Assembly (NCBI GenBank): GCA_021821365.1
Contig: JAKACN010000013.1
Coordinates: forward strand, 1 to 39,881
Direction of reading: 5' to 3'
Length of the DNA: 39,881 bases
Source: Pseudomonadota bacterium
Lineage (GTDB): Bacteria > Pseudomonadota > Gammaproteobacteria > Burkholderiales > Burkholderiaceae_D
Made by a program: the position numbers and the translations under genes. The notes beneath the pieces are model-generated. The model did not search any database. It was not told where the DNA came from and saw nothing but the letters and a program-made list of their open reading frames with translations. Of this stretch, positions 28,401 to 37,052 are shown piece by piece. How positions within the stretch are numbered: the stretch's first letter is position 1; every line of letters starts with the position of its first letter.

Positions 28401-29664
28401 CCGCCAGCATCTGGCGTTGCTCCGCGGGCAGGGGCAGGCGTTCGGCAAAATTGGCAATCGTCTTCAGGTCCAGCAACCTGGCGTTGATGTCGGTCCGCGC
28501 CGGATGCCCCTTGCGGGCCGGGGTGAAGCTTTCCTTGATGGTCGTCTTCGGCAGGTACAGGCCGTCATCGGTCTGCAGCGTGAAATCCGTAAGCGAAACG
28601 GAATGGCCGTCCTGGCCGAACACCGGCTTTCCCCCGCCAACTCCGGCGCCAAGCTCCTCCCGCACCGAGACCCGTCCGCTGACCTCGACCAGGTTCATGG
28701 AATCGAGATCCTTGCGCAGGCGCGCCGATACATTCGCGAGCGTCAGGTCTGCGGTGAAATCGGCTACCCTGGCGTGGTCGAAATTCAACCATGCGCGGAT
28801 CGAACCCTTCCCCTGCTGGATCGCGATCGGATAGTCGACATACGCCTTCCAGACCGTTAGGTCGGTGTTGCGCATATCGGCATAAATCTCGCCCTGCCAC
28901 TTCGACGCGTCGGACGCGCTGCCAAAGCGCGGATGCACGAAGGATGCGCGCACGTCGAGCGGCGCGGCAAACGCGGCAGGAGGTGTCGCCTTCAAGGCAA
29001 AGCGGTGATGGTTCCACAGGTTGCGCAGGACGAAGTTGACATCGTCGAGCACCAGTTCCGGCGCTGCGCGCCGGTAGTCGTTCCAGCGCAGGCGACCGTC
29101 GCGGATCACGATTTCCGTCTGCGATAATACCCAGTCCGCGCCCTGCCCGCCGCCCACCTTGCCCGTATCGACCTGGATGCCGGCGACGAACAGCTTGCCG
29201 TCGGCGTCGCGCAGGATGTCCATGTCCGGCCGGTTGATGGTCAGGCGATGCAGGCGCAGTTCCCCGACGACCAGCGACCACCAGGACAAGGTGGCCGAGA
29301 CATTGGGCAGCGTCAGCGAAGGATTGCCGAACTTGTCATGGATGACTACCTTGTCGAGCGACAGGCGCGGACGCAAGCCGGACCATGATGCGTCGATATC
29401 CGCGATCGACACTTTGTTGCCGATCGCATGCGATGCAAAACGCTCGACATCCGGTTTGTAGCTGTCGATATTCGGCAGCACGACATAGCGCAGGCCAAGG
29501 ACCAGCGCGCAGAAGACAAAGTAGGCGAAGACGATGAACTTGAGGAGAAAGCCAAGCGCGTGATGGGTCAGGGCATTGGCGATTAGATAACATTCTTTGA
29601 ATGCAAACCACCATCGGGACAACCAGGCTGCGGTCTTGCGTGGAATGTTTTGGTCAATGGACAT
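25489..29664 (-). CDS. yhdP: YhdP family AsmA-like envelope protein
   Basis: A giant 1391-residue protein of the YhdP (TIGR02099) family. In E. coli, YhdP with TamB and YdbH carries phospholipid between inner and outer membranes. One N-terminal anchor helix (about 37-62; HALGFLLKFIVFAYFVFCALVLG) is followed by a very long beta-rich periplasmic part typical of bridge-like AsmA proteins. An AsmA-type C-terminal region ends with GLAVNPVIGVGSFLAQLFLRDPLMKAFTFEYQVTGPWKDP. I chose ATG 29664, directly after an in-frame TTG. It is divergent from glnE and heads the yhdP-nit-tldD run. Confidence 0.94.
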   Translation of the reverse strand: MSIDQNIPRKTAAWLSRWWFAFKECYLIANALTHHALGFLLKFIVFAYFVFCALVLGLRYVVLPNIDSYKPDVERFASHAIGNKVSIADIDASWSGLRPRLSLDKVVIHDKFGNPSLTLPNVSATLSWWSLVVGELRLHRLTINRPDMDILRDADGKLFVAGIQVDTGKVGGGQGADWVLSQTEIVIRDGRLRWNDYRRAAPELVLDDVNFVLRNLWNHHRFALKATPPAAFAAPLDVRASFVHPRFGSASDASKWQGEIYADMRNTDLTVWKAYVDYPIAIQQGKGSIRAWLNFDHARVADFTADLTLANVSARLRKDLDSMNLVEVSGRVSVREELGAGVGGGKPVFGQDGHSVSLTDFTLQTDDGLYLPKTTIKESFTPARKGHPARTDINARLLDLKTIANFAERLPLPAEQRQMLADFAPRGVLRDFSAQWHGAYPDISAYNIKGEFIGLSLKPQAARPARPKSAGVSAQAAVPAIPGFDNLTGRVEANDRGGLLSLASDKLVLQLPGYFEEPAMPFDRLNMQANWVFQENNQLLVDLQKMDFVQEGLSGSFSGRHLMPLTRQPGKLQGHIDITGKLNRLELPQVGRYLPIQTPATLREWLTGALVGGAVKDVRLRLKGDLDQFPFNAGTYRDKPRGEFSVFGRIEDGVLNYAPGKFADDGKSPLWPVIDRINGTIAFERARMEITADSARTSGTSLSRVKAVIPDLSRPDMMLDVDGDAAGPLQEFLRFTNESPVAGWIDHFTEETKGSGNAKLALKLRLPLEDLHAAKVNGSLQFIGNSVILKNAMPPLQASNGKLEFHENGFSIGGIKSNFLGGPVVVSGGTQRDGTILVKAEGSLTADGVRKVYAIPVTQHSSERFAGSTRYTTTVRVKNKHPEIVVESNLAGISLDFPVPLRKAANEVMPLRFELAGLPSTDASISRDEMKLSLGSAISARYERQKGPEKDAEWRVVRGGIGVNVPAPQPDSGVIANVSMKSLDIDAWRRAMTSVVSAGRQVETRKQPDALSISQYIDPEVLAARATELIVQGRTLNDVVVGASHQKGAWQANIDSEQVSGYVTWTESQAGQALGKITARLASLIIPKSAASDVTELFEGKDTTTQMPAVDIVAENFELFGKRFGHLELMAQNRRGFSGREWRISKLSIANPDAELKAIGKWTNKDGESLSNLNYTLNISDAGRLLDRFGFNNVLRGGKGKMEGEISWKGLPFSLDIPSLSGQLRLDLASGQFLKVEPGAAKLLGVLSLQSLPRRLALDFRDVFSEGFAFDGVTATASIAQGVAKTDNFKMRGSSATVLIDGSADIDKEVQNLHVVVIPEINVGTASVVYGLAVNPVIGVGSFLAQLFLRDPLMKAFTFEYQVTGPWKDPVVTKLLRKTTAPATEAVGNSG

Positions 29665-29823
29665 CAATCGGAAAACAAGCGGCGTAGAATAGGGTCAAAT
29701 TGACATGCGAGCTGCTCGCATGGATATCATAGTGTCGTTCCACCGGCCGGCACGGCCTTCTTGATCAAACAACCGGATATTCATGCGCAAGGCGTACGGC
29801 TTCCAATTTCATCCCCCAATATT

Positions 29824-32559
29824 GTGACCCAATCTTTTTTGACCAGCGCCGCGGCATCCCGGTTCTACGCCCGATGGCTGAACGCCGATCCAACCCGTGC
29901 GGGCATGGTTGCGGATCTTGCCCAATTATCTATTACCCCTGCAATTTTTGCTCATCTTTTACAAAAAGAAACAGCAGCCGGCATGCCCTTGCAGCGCGCC
30001 ATGCGGCGCGTGCGGAATCTGGTCGTTGCCACGCTGATCGAGCGCGATTTGAGCGGACGGGCGGACCTGGCCGAAGTACTGGAGACCATCAGCAGCTTCG
30101 CGGAGTTCGCGGTGCAAGCGCATGCAACCGCACTGACGGCCGAAATGATCGCGGCGCACGGTACGCCGATCGGCAATGAATCGGGCGAGCAGCAGGAACT
30201 GATCGTGCTCGGCATGGGGAAGCTGGGCGGCCGCGAGCTGAATGTCTCTTCCGACATCGACCTGATCTTCGTGTATCCGGAAAATGGCGAAACGCGCACG
30301 ACCTCGCCCGAACAGCGGCCATTGTCAAATCACGAATTCTTTACCCGTCTGGGCAAGAAGCTGATCGGCGCGCTGTCGGAGATCACGGAAGACGGATTCA
30401 CTTTCCGCGTCGACATGGCCCTGCGACCCAACGGCGCATCCGGTCCGCTCGCCGCCAGCTTCGGCATGGTGGAGGACTACCTGATCGTGCAAGGCCGGGA
30501 ATGGGAACGGTACGCGTGGGTGAAAGCCCGTGCCGTGACGGGACGCCCGTCCGATATCGCTGCACTGGAACAGATCGCCAGGCCTTTCGTCTATCGGCGC
30601 TACCTCGACTTCGGCGCGATCGAGGCCTTGCGCAACATGCATGCGCAGATCCGTGCCGAAGTCAAACGGCAGGAAGCACGTCACCCGGGGCGCAGCAACA
30701 ACGTCAAGCTGGGGCGGGGCGGCATCCGCGAGGTCGAATTCCTGGCGCAGGTCTTCCAGCTGATCCGCGGCGGACGCGATGCCTCGTTGCGCGACCGCTC
30801 CACGCGCGCGACGCTCGCGACGCTGGCGGCAAAGGACCTGCTGACGCAGGAGGAAGTCGACCAGCTGCTGCAGGCATACACCTTCCTGCGCAACCTGGAG
30901 CATCGCCTGCAATACCTGGACGATGCGCAGACCCATTCCCTGCCGTCCAATCCGGAAGACCGCCTGACCGTGGCGAAGATGATGGGTTTCACCGACGTGG
31001 AGTCGCTGCTGGAAGAGCTCGATGCGCACCGCGCGATCGTGGCGGCGCAATTCGATGCGATCTTCGCCGACAAGCGCAGCGCGCAGGCATCCGTTGCCGC
31101 GACCGAGGCACACCCCGAAGCGCACGTCGTCCTGAGCGATGCCGACAGCCGCGAAGCCATCGAAGCGCGCCTGGCGACCCTGCATTTCGACGACGCGCCG
31201 GCCGCCGCGCAGCGCCTGCAGATCACCTGCCAGTCGCCCAAACTCCAGTCGCTGCCTGAAGCCAGTCGCGGCAAGCTGATGGCGCTGATCAATGCCGCGC
31301 TGCCGCTCATCGCCGCAACCACGGAGGCGCGCAGCGCCACGCTCGGCCGCCTGCTCGATTTCTTCGAGGCGATCGCGCGCCGCGCCGCCTATCTGGCCCT
31401 GCTCACCGAATATCCGCACACGCTGGAACGCGTGATCCGCATGATGAGCGCGAGCGACTGGGCAGCCAAGTACCTGACGCGCCACCCCATCCTGCTGGAT
31501 GAACTCCTGGAAGACCGCACACTGAAAGCCGCCCCGGACTGGACGGCCTTCGCGCAGGAAGTACAGCGCCAGCTCGACGCCAGCGAAGGCGACACCGAGC
31601 ATCAGATGAACGTGCTGCGCGACCTGCACCATGCGCAATTGTTCCGTCTGCTGGCGCAGGACCTGGAGGGCGACCTGACGGTAGAAAGACTGGCCGACCA
31701 TCTTTCCGCGCTGGCCGACATCCTGGTCGGCGCGACCGTCAAGGCGGTATGGAAAACCATTCATAACCGCCACCGGGAAGATCCGAAATTCGCCGTCGTC
31801 GCCTATGGCAAGCTGGGCGGCAAGGAGCTCGGCTACGCCTCGGACCTGGACGTCATCTTCCTGTTCGACGACGACAACCAGGAAGCGCCGGCGCTCTATG
31901 CGAAACTGGCGCAGCGCTTCATTACGTGGATGACCACCCACACGCCGGCCGGTATCCTGTTCGACATCGATATCGCCCTGCGCCCGGATGGCGCCAGCGG
32001 ACTGCTCGTGTCGCGCCTGGCGGCATTCGAAAAATACCAGGCCGAATCCGCGTGGGTATGGGAACACCAGGCGTTGACGCGCGCGCGCTTCTGCGCCGGC
32101 GACGCGCACATCGGCGCGCGCTTCGAAGCCATCCGCGAAAGCGTCCTGCGCCAGGCGCGCGACGACGCGACGCTGCGCAAGGAAGTGCTGGATATGCGGA
32201 AGAAGATGCATGACGCGCATCCGAACCGCTCCTCGCTGTTCGATATCAAGCATGATGCCGGTGGCATGATCGACATCGAGTTCATCGTGCAGTACCTGGT
32301 GCTACGCCACGCCGCCCGCTATCCGCAGCTGACTGCCGACATCGGCAATATCGCGCTGCTCAAGCTTTGCGGCGAACTCGAATTGATCGACAAGGAACTG
32401 GCGCTGGAGGTGGCGAATGCCTATCGCAGCTTCCGCAAGCTGCAGCACCAGATCCGGTTGCAGGGAAGCGACCGTGCGCGGGTGGAAATCGAGCGCGTGG
32501 CGCAGGAAGCGGCGCAAGTCAGGCGCCTGTGGGTGTCGACGCTGGGCGGCGCAGACTGA
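29824..32559 (+). CDS. glnE: Bifunctional glutamine synthetase adenylyltransferase/adenylyl-removing enzyme
   Basis: Adenylylates GlnA at its loop tyrosine (Tyr400 here) and removes AMP by phosphorolysis, controlled by PII. Two nucleotidyltransferase domains are visible: the N-terminal removase with GMGKLGGRELN (from residue 130) and SDIDLIF (D144, D146), and the C-terminal transferase with AYGKLGGKELGYASDLDVIFLF (from 660; D674, D676). The start is unsure: there is no ATG in the right place. GTG 29824 puts the conserved RFYARWL 12 residues in, as in relatives, giving 911 residues; TTG 29761 gives 932. Neither has a Shine-Dalgarno sequence. The gene is divergent from yhdP. Confidence 0.95.
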   Translation: MTQSFLTSAAASRFYARWLNADPTRAGMVADLAQLSITPAIFAHLLQKETAAGMPLQRAMRRVRNLVVATLIERDLSGRADLAEVLETISSFAEFAVQAHATALTAEMIAAHGTPIGNESGEQQELIVLGMGKLGGRELNVSSDIDLIFVYPENGETRTTSPEQRPLSNHEFFTRLGKKLIGALSEITEDGFTFRVDMALRPNGASGPLAASFGMVEDYLIVQGREWERYAWVKARAVTGRPSDIAALEQIARPFVYRRYLDFGAIEALRNMHAQIRAEVKRQEARHPGRSNNVKLGRGGIREVEFLAQVFQLIRGGRDASLRDRSTRATLATLAAKDLLTQEEVDQLLQAYTFLRNLEHRLQYLDDAQTHSLPSNPEDRLTVAKMMGFTDVESLLEELDAHRAIVAAQFDAIFADKRSAQASVAATEAHPEAHVVLSDADSREAIEARLATLHFDDAPAAAQRLQITCQSPKLQSLPEASRGKLMALINAALPLIAATTEARSATLGRLLDFFEAIARRAAYLALLTEYPHTLERVIRMMSASDWAAKYLTRHPILLDELLEDRTLKAAPDWTAFAQEVQRQLDASEGDTEHQMNVLRDLHHAQLFRLLAQDLEGDLTVERLADHLSALADILVGATVKAVWKTIHNRHREDPKFAVVAYGKLGGKELGYASDLDVIFLFDDDNQEAPALYAKLAQRFITWMTTHTPAGILFDIDIALRPDGASGLLVSRLAAFEKYQAESAWVWEHQALTRARFCAGDAHIGARFEAIRESVLRQARDDATLRKEVLDMRKKMHDAHPNRSSLFDIKHDAGGMIDIEFIVQYLVLRHAARYPQLTADIGNIALLKLCGELELIDKELALEVANAYRSFRKLQHQIRLQGSDRARVEIERVAQEAAQVRRLWVSTLGGAD

Positions 32560-32602
32560 AGCGGACGGCATGAAGTTGCCGCAAAGCATGTGGTGGCGCG
32601 CT

Positions 32603-32630
32603 TTGCAATCTCGCTATAAATTACTATTTT
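32603..32630 (+). promoter_or_regulatory. Possible sigma-70 promoter for the SSS-GGDEF-EAL pair
   Basis: TTGCAA (32603-32608) and TATTTT (32625-32630) with a 16-base spacer, each matching four of six consensus bases. It lies 62 bases before the small membrane protein gene in an AT-richer patch. Sequence similarity only. Confidence 0.35.
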
Positions 32631-32692
32631 GTGAATGAGCGAGTTGAGCACTTCGTCGTGCGCAGGCATGGCAGGTTGCCATGGAGATTTGC

Positions 32693-32887
32693 ATGATCAA
32701 GTCAAACGTCAAGGGCCAGCGTCTGGCAGCGTTGTTTCTGTTGGGAAACGCCCTGTTCAATTACCCGCTGCTTGCCCTCTTCAACCGACACGCGACAGTC
32801 GCCGGAATTCCGCTTCTGTATCTTTACGTATTCGCAGCCTGGGCCTTGCTGGTGGTACTGCTCGCCTTCGTTGTGGAAAAGAAATAA
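32693..32887 (+). CDS. Small two-helix membrane protein
   Basis: A 64-residue protein with a short basic start (MIKSNVKGQR) and two hydrophobic helices (about 11-28, LAALFLLGNALFNYPLLAL; about 37-60, GIPLLYLYVFAAWALLVVLLAF) ending VVEKK. ATG 32693 has GGAG six bases upstream. It is 39 bases before the SSS-type gene on the same strand. Small two-helix proteins often accompany sodium/solute symporters, which suggests an accessory subunit, but I do not recognise the family with certainty. Confidence 0.75.
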   Translation: MIKSNVKGQRLAALFLLGNALFNYPLLALFNRHATVAGIPLLYLYVFAAWALLVVLLAFVVEKK

Positions 32888-32926
32888 GCCGACACGCCAC
32901 TACACATTTCCTAGAACAGGCTTGCA

Positions 32927-35900
32927 ATGCTGCCCGGATGGCTGATCGCACTCGCCGCTTTTTCCTACCTCGGGATCCTGTTCGCGATTGCCTATTACGG
33001 CGACCGGGCCGCCGCCCGTGGCCGCAGCGTCATTGCGAATCCCTACGTCTATGCCCTGTCGATGGCGGTATACGCTACCGCCTGGACTTTCTACGGCAGT
33101 GTCGGACGCGCAGCGGGCAGCGGCATCGGATTCCTGCCGGTGTACCTCGGCCCGACGGTAATGGCAACGCTGTGGTGGATCGTCCTGCGCAAGATCATCC
33201 GCATCGCGAAAGACAACCATATCACCTCGCTCGCGGACTTCGTCTCATCCCGCTACGGCAAAAGCGCGCTGCTGGCCGGCCTGGTTGCCACCATCGCGGT
33301 GGTCGGCGTCACGCCCTACATGTCGTTGCAACTGAAAGCGATTTCCTCCAGCTTCAATATCCTGCTGCACTATCCCGATCTTGTCCGGGCGCAAGGGACG
33401 ACTCCGCCGGTGCTGATGGACAGCGCTTTCTATGTCGCATTGCTGCTTGGCGCCTTCACCATCCTGTTCGGTGCCCGCCATTTGGATGCCGCCGAGCGCC
33501 ACGAAGGCATGGTCGCCGCCATTGCCTTCGAATCGGTCGTGAAACTCGCCGCATTCCTGTGCGTCGGCCTGTTCGTGACTTACGGAATTTACGATGGTTT
33601 CGGCGATGTGTTCACCAAGGCGGCGCAGCTGCCGCAGGCGCATGCGGTGTTCGTGATCGGCGGCGCCAGCGAAGATGTCTATCATAGCTGGGCCTCCCTG
33701 TTCTCCGTGGCATTCCTGTCGATGCTGGCAATCATCTTTCTGCCGCGCCAGTTTCAGGTCGCCGTGGTGGAGAACGTTGACGAATCCCACCTGAACAAGG
33801 CGATCTGGCTGCTGCCGCTGTACCTGTTGCTGTTTAACATTTTCGTTTTGCCGATCACCTTCGGCGGCATGCTGCATTTCCAGGGCGCCGGCGTCAACCC
33901 CGACACCTTCGTGCTGACGCTGCCCATGTCGGTGAACCAGCTCGGACTCGCCCTGCTGGTATTCATCGGCGGCGTTTCCGCTGCAACCGGCATGGTGATC
34001 GTGGAGAGCATTGCACTGTCCACCATGGTGTGCAACGACCTGGTCATGCCGGTGCTGTTGCGCATCAAACGCCTGAGGCTGACGGAAAGCCACGACCTGT
34101 CGCGCCTGGTGTTGCGCATCAGGCGTATCACCATCATGCTCGGCATGCTGCTGGGCTATGCATTCTTTCGCTGGGCGAGCGAGCCGTACACGCTGTCGTC
34201 GATCGGTCTGATCTCCTTCTCCGCGGTGGCCCAGTTTGCGCCCGCAGTTCTGGGCGGCATTTACTGGAAGGGCGCGACGCGACGAGGCGCGCTCGCCGGC
34301 CTGAGCGCCGGCTTTGCGGTCTGGATCTATACCCTCATGGTGCCTGCACTGGCACGCTCGGGTCTGCTGCCCATGGCGCTGCTCGACCACGGACCGTTCG
34401 GCATCGGATTTCTGCACCCTCTGCAACTGTTCGGGTTGGAGGGCCTGGATGAAATCACGCATTCCATGGTGTGGAGCATGGTCGCCAACATCGGCGCGTT
34501 CATCGGCGTGTCGGTGACAACCGGCCAGTCCGCGCTGGAGCGGACGCAGGCGGCGCTGTTCGTCGATGTGTTCAAGCATGAACGCAGCCTGCCCGAACCC
34601 ACCCTGCGCACCAAGGGTTCACTGCCCGAGCTGCAGGCCCTGCTGTCGCGCTTCCTCGGCTCGACGCGTGCCGTGGCAACCTTCAGCAATTATGCGAAAC
34701 AGCAAGGTCTCGATTGGCCTCGCGAAGCGGATGCCGACCTGGTGAGCATGTCGGAGGCGCAGTTAGCCGGTGTGATTGGGGCGGCATCGGCGCGTGCCAT
34801 GATCGAGTCCGTGATCGAGGAAGAGCCTTTGTACGACAGCCTGACCGGACTGCCCAATCGCGCGCTGCTGCTCGACCGGATCGAGGACGCGATGAAGCAG
34901 GCACGCCAGCGCAACAATTTCAGCTTTGCGCTGATGATCCTCAGCCTGGACCGCTTCCGCATCATCGCCAACAGTCTCGGTCGCGCAGTTGGCGATCAGT
35001 TGCTGATCAATGTCGGTCTGCGGCTGAAAGCGAGCCTGCGCATCGGCGAGACGGTGGCGCATCTCGGCGGCGATGAGTTCGCACTCCTGCTCAATGATGT
35101 CAAGGACGCGAACGAGGCCAGGCGCTTCGCCGATCAGTTGCAGAGCACGCTGACCAATGCCTACCAGCTGGAAGACCACGAGATCTATACCACGGCAAGC
35201 ATCGGCATTGCCCTGAGCAAGCCGTCGTACGCCGATCCGTCCGATATCCTGCGCGACGCAGCTACTGCCAATCACCTCGCCGTGCATCGCGGCGGCGCCT
35301 GCTGCGAGGTGTTCGAATCCGGCATGCGCACGCGCGTGGTCGCCCTGCTCGACATGGAAACACGATTGCGACAGGCGGTGGTGAAGGGGCAGGAATTCGT
35401 CGTGCACTACCAGCCGATCGTTGCACTCGATACCGGCCGCCTGTCAGGTTTCGAGGCCCTGGTGCGCATGCGCCGCCCGGACGGCACACTGGTGCTGCCG
35501 AACGAATTCATTCCACTGACAGAAGAAACCGGTCTGATCGTGCATATCGGGCGCTGGGTGCTGGTGGAAGCATGCCGCCAGATGCGGACATGGCAGACCA
35601 AGTTTCCCGACCTGCCGCCGATGCAGATGAGCGTGAATCTCTCCGGCCGCCAGTTTGCGCAGGCCAACCTGATGGAACAGATCGAAGAGGTCCTGCGCGA
35701 GACGGCACTCGATACGCAGAGCCTGAAACTGGAAGTGACCGAAACCGTGATCATGGAACACGCGGAAGAAGCCGCGGCGGTGCTCGTCAAGCTGCGCGGC
35801 AAGGGCATCAAGCTGCTGATGGACGACTTCGGCACAGGCTACTCATCGCTATCCTACCTGCATCGGTTCCCGGTCAACACGCTCAAGATCGATGCGTCCT

Positions 35901-36127
35901 TCGTACGAAGGCTGGACACGGGCAGCCGCGACATCGAGGTGATTCATGCCATCGTCACGCTGGCGCATACGCTGGGCATGGACCTGATCGCGGAAGGGGT
36001 GGAAACCGCCGCGCAACTGGCCAAGCTGCGTGAACTCAAGGTCGAATTCGGCCAGGGCTACCATTTCTCCGGCCCGCTCGATGCCGCCAGCGCGGAAGCA
36101 TTGATTGCCTCATGGCCGAAATGGTAG
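32927..36127 (+). CDS. SSS transporter-like/STAC sensor with GGDEF and EAL domains
   Basis: A 1066-residue membrane protein. Residues about 1-540 form a sodium:solute symporter-like domain with about 12-13 helices, of the type that precedes histidine kinases in CbrA. A STAC-like linker follows (about 564-635; [19 protein letters not shown], then [19 protein letters not shown]). A GGDEF domain has an intact GGDEF at 714-718, and an EAL domain has EAL at 843-845, [10 protein letters not shown] and IAEGVET. Both catalytic signatures look intact, so it could make or break cyclic-di-GMP in response to a transported or bound solute; which activity dominates cannot be told. The receptor role is inferred from the CbrA architecture. 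The stop is five bases before a repeat element. Confidence 0.92.
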   Translation: MLPGWLIALAAFSYLGILFAIAYYGDRAAARGRSVIANPYVYALSMAVYATAWTFYGSVGRAAGSGIGFLPVYLGPTVMATLWWIVLRKIIRIAKDNHITSLADFVSSRYGKSALLAGLVATIAVVGVTPYMSLQLKAISSSFNILLHYPDLVRAQGTTPPVLMDSAFYVALLLGAFTILFGARHLDAAERHEGMVAAIAFESVVKLAAFLCVGLFVTYGIYDGFGDVFTKAAQLPQAHAVFVIGGASEDVYHSWASLFSVAFLSMLAIIFLPRQFQVAVVENVDESHLNKAIWLLPLYLLLFNIFVLPITFGGMLHFQGAGVNPDTFVLTLPMSVNQLGLALLVFIGGVSAATGMVIVESIALSTMVCNDLVMPVLLRIKRLRLTESHDLSRLVLRIRRITIMLGMLLGYAFFRWASEPYTLSSIGLISFSAVAQFAPAVLGGIYWKGATRRGALAGLSAGFAVWIYTLMVPALARSGLLPMALLDHGPFGIGFLHPLQLFGLEGLDEITHSMVWSMVANIGAFIGVSVTTGQSALERTQAALFVDVFKHERSLPEPTLRTKGSLPELQALLSRFLGSTRAVATFSNYAKQQGLDWPREADADLVSMSEAQLAGVIGAASARAMIESVIEEEPLYDSLTGLPNRALLLDRIEDAMKQARQRNNFSFALMILSLDRFRIIANSLGRAVGDQLLINVGLRLKASLRIGETVAHLGGDEFALLLNDVKDANEARRFADQLQSTLTNAYQLEDHEIYTTASIGIALSKPSYADPSDILRDAATANHLAVHRGGACCEVFESGMRTRVVALLDMETRLRQAVVKGQEFVVHYQPIVALDTGRLSGFEALVRMRRPDGTLVLPNEFIPLTEETGLIVHIGRWVLVEACRQMRTWQTKFPDLPPMQMSVNLSGRQFAQANLMEQIEEVLRETALDTQSLKLEVTETVIMEHAEEAAAVLVKLRGKGIKLLMDDFGTGYSSLSYLHRFPVNTLKIDASFVRRLDTGSRDIEVIHAIVTLAHTLGMDLIAEGVETAAQLAKLRELKVEFGQGYHFSGPLDAASAEALIASWPKW

Positions 36128-36132
36128 GGGTA

Positions 36133-36275
36133 TTCACGAAAAACACGAAATACACGAAAAAGGTAATGTCCTTTTTTCAGGTCGTTGACGCGGACAGATG
36201 CGTTATGGCCGCAAGTAGGGTCAAACAGATTCGGGCTTCATCCTTTTCGTGTATTTCGTGTCTTTCGTGGACAAA
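36133..36275. repeat. Inverted-pair intergenic repeat, copy B
   Basis: The unit of 1848-2024 recurs here as an inverted pair. The left arm (36133-36161) matches the reverse complement of 1992-2024 at 27 of 29 positions; the right arm (36244-36275) matches 1993-2024 at 30 of 32. About 82 unrelated bases lie between the arms. It fills the gap between the convergent GGDEF-EAL and lepB genes, five bases from each stop codon. Confidence 0.85.
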
Positions 36276-36280
36276 AATCT

Positions 36281-36961
36281 TTACTGCAGCGAAGCGCCGA
36301 AACGGTCGGCACGCGGCAGGTAGAAGTTGCCGGTATCGACGGAGAACGCCACGCGCTTCACCTGTCCCGTGATCAGGTCGCGCTTGACGAAGCCAATGTA
36401 GCGGGAATCCTTGCTGGCGTCGCGATTGTCGCCGAGCATGAGATATTGGCCCGGCGGCACCGTGACCGGGCCGAAGGAGCGTGCGGCGAATCGCTCGGGC
36501 ATGACGATGATCGGGTGCTGGATGCCGGGAAGCTTTTCGTTGAGTACCAGTTGCCGACCAGCGTAGTCCGGCGTCAACCGGGTGGCGAATGCGGTGGCGG
36601 CAGAGGCATACGATGCCGGCTCGCCATTGATGACCAGCTCTTCACCACGCATTTCGACGATGTCTCCGGGCAAGCCGATGATGCGTTTGACAAGGCGATC
36701 GCCATTTTCCGGAGAGCTGAAGGTGACGATGTCGCCACGCTTCGGATCGGCGATATGCTTGACAATCACATCGGTGAAAGGAATCTTGACGTCGTACGCA
36801 AGGCGATCGGCAATGATGCGGTCACCGATCATCAGTGTCGGATACATGGAACCGGAAGGTACGCCGTACCAGTCGGCAATCGCGCTGCGCACCAGCACCA
36901 TGCCGAACAGGAAGAACAGAAAGCCCTTGTTTTCGGCGAGCAATCTCTTGATCCGCTTCAT
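36281..36961 (-). CDS. lepB: Signal peptidase I (S26 family)
   Basis: Inner-membrane protease that removes signal peptides from exported proteins. The 226 residues are short compared with E. coli LepB (324). One N-terminal membrane helix (about 12-30; GFLFFLFGMVLVRSAIADW) precedes the catalytic serine in PSGSMYPTL (Ser38), the Lys in DRLVKRIIGLPGD (Lys92) and the late GDNRDASKDSRYIGFV box. I chose ATG 36961 because AAGGGA lies six bases upstream; ATG 36967 is also in frame. There is no lepA or rnc neighbour, unlike the usual lepA-lepB-rnc operon, so this may be a second copy in the genome. Confidence 0.93.
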   Translation of the reverse strand: MKRIKRLLAENKGFLFFLFGMVLVRSAIADWYGVPSGSMYPTLMIGDRIIADRLAYDVKIPFTDVIVKHIADPKRGDIVTFSSPENGDRLVKRIIGLPGDIVEMRGEELVINGEPASYASAATAFATRLTPDYAGRQLVLNEKLPGIQHPIIVMPERFAARSFGPVTVPPGQYLMLGDNRDASKDSRYIGFVKRDLITGQVKRVAFSVDTGNFYLPRADRFGASLQ

Positions 36962-37004
36962 GCGCATTCCCTTCTTCGACCGATCCTGAAAACGCAAATA
37001 TAAC

Positions 37005-37031
37005 AAAACGCCCCGGCATGCGGGGCGTTTT
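37005..37031 (-). terminator. Intrinsic terminator of gap
   Basis: Perfect 11-base-pair stem AAAACGCCCCG (37005-37015) with CGGGGCGTTTT (37021-37031), loop of five bases. On the minus strand it ends in TTTTGTTATATTT. It lies 21 bases after the gap stop codon and 43 bases before the lepB start on the same strand. Confidence 0.9.
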
Positions 37032-37052
37032 TGCTTGCCTGACGAAGCCTGC

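Noticed and set aside
27022-28860. Plus-strand open frame of 612 codons opposite yhdP
   Set aside because: Shadow of the long yhdP gene; no start signal or domain.
30325-32253. Minus-strand open frame of 642 codons opposite glnE
   Set aside because: Antisense to the two nucleotidyltransferase domains of glnE; composition typical of a shadow.
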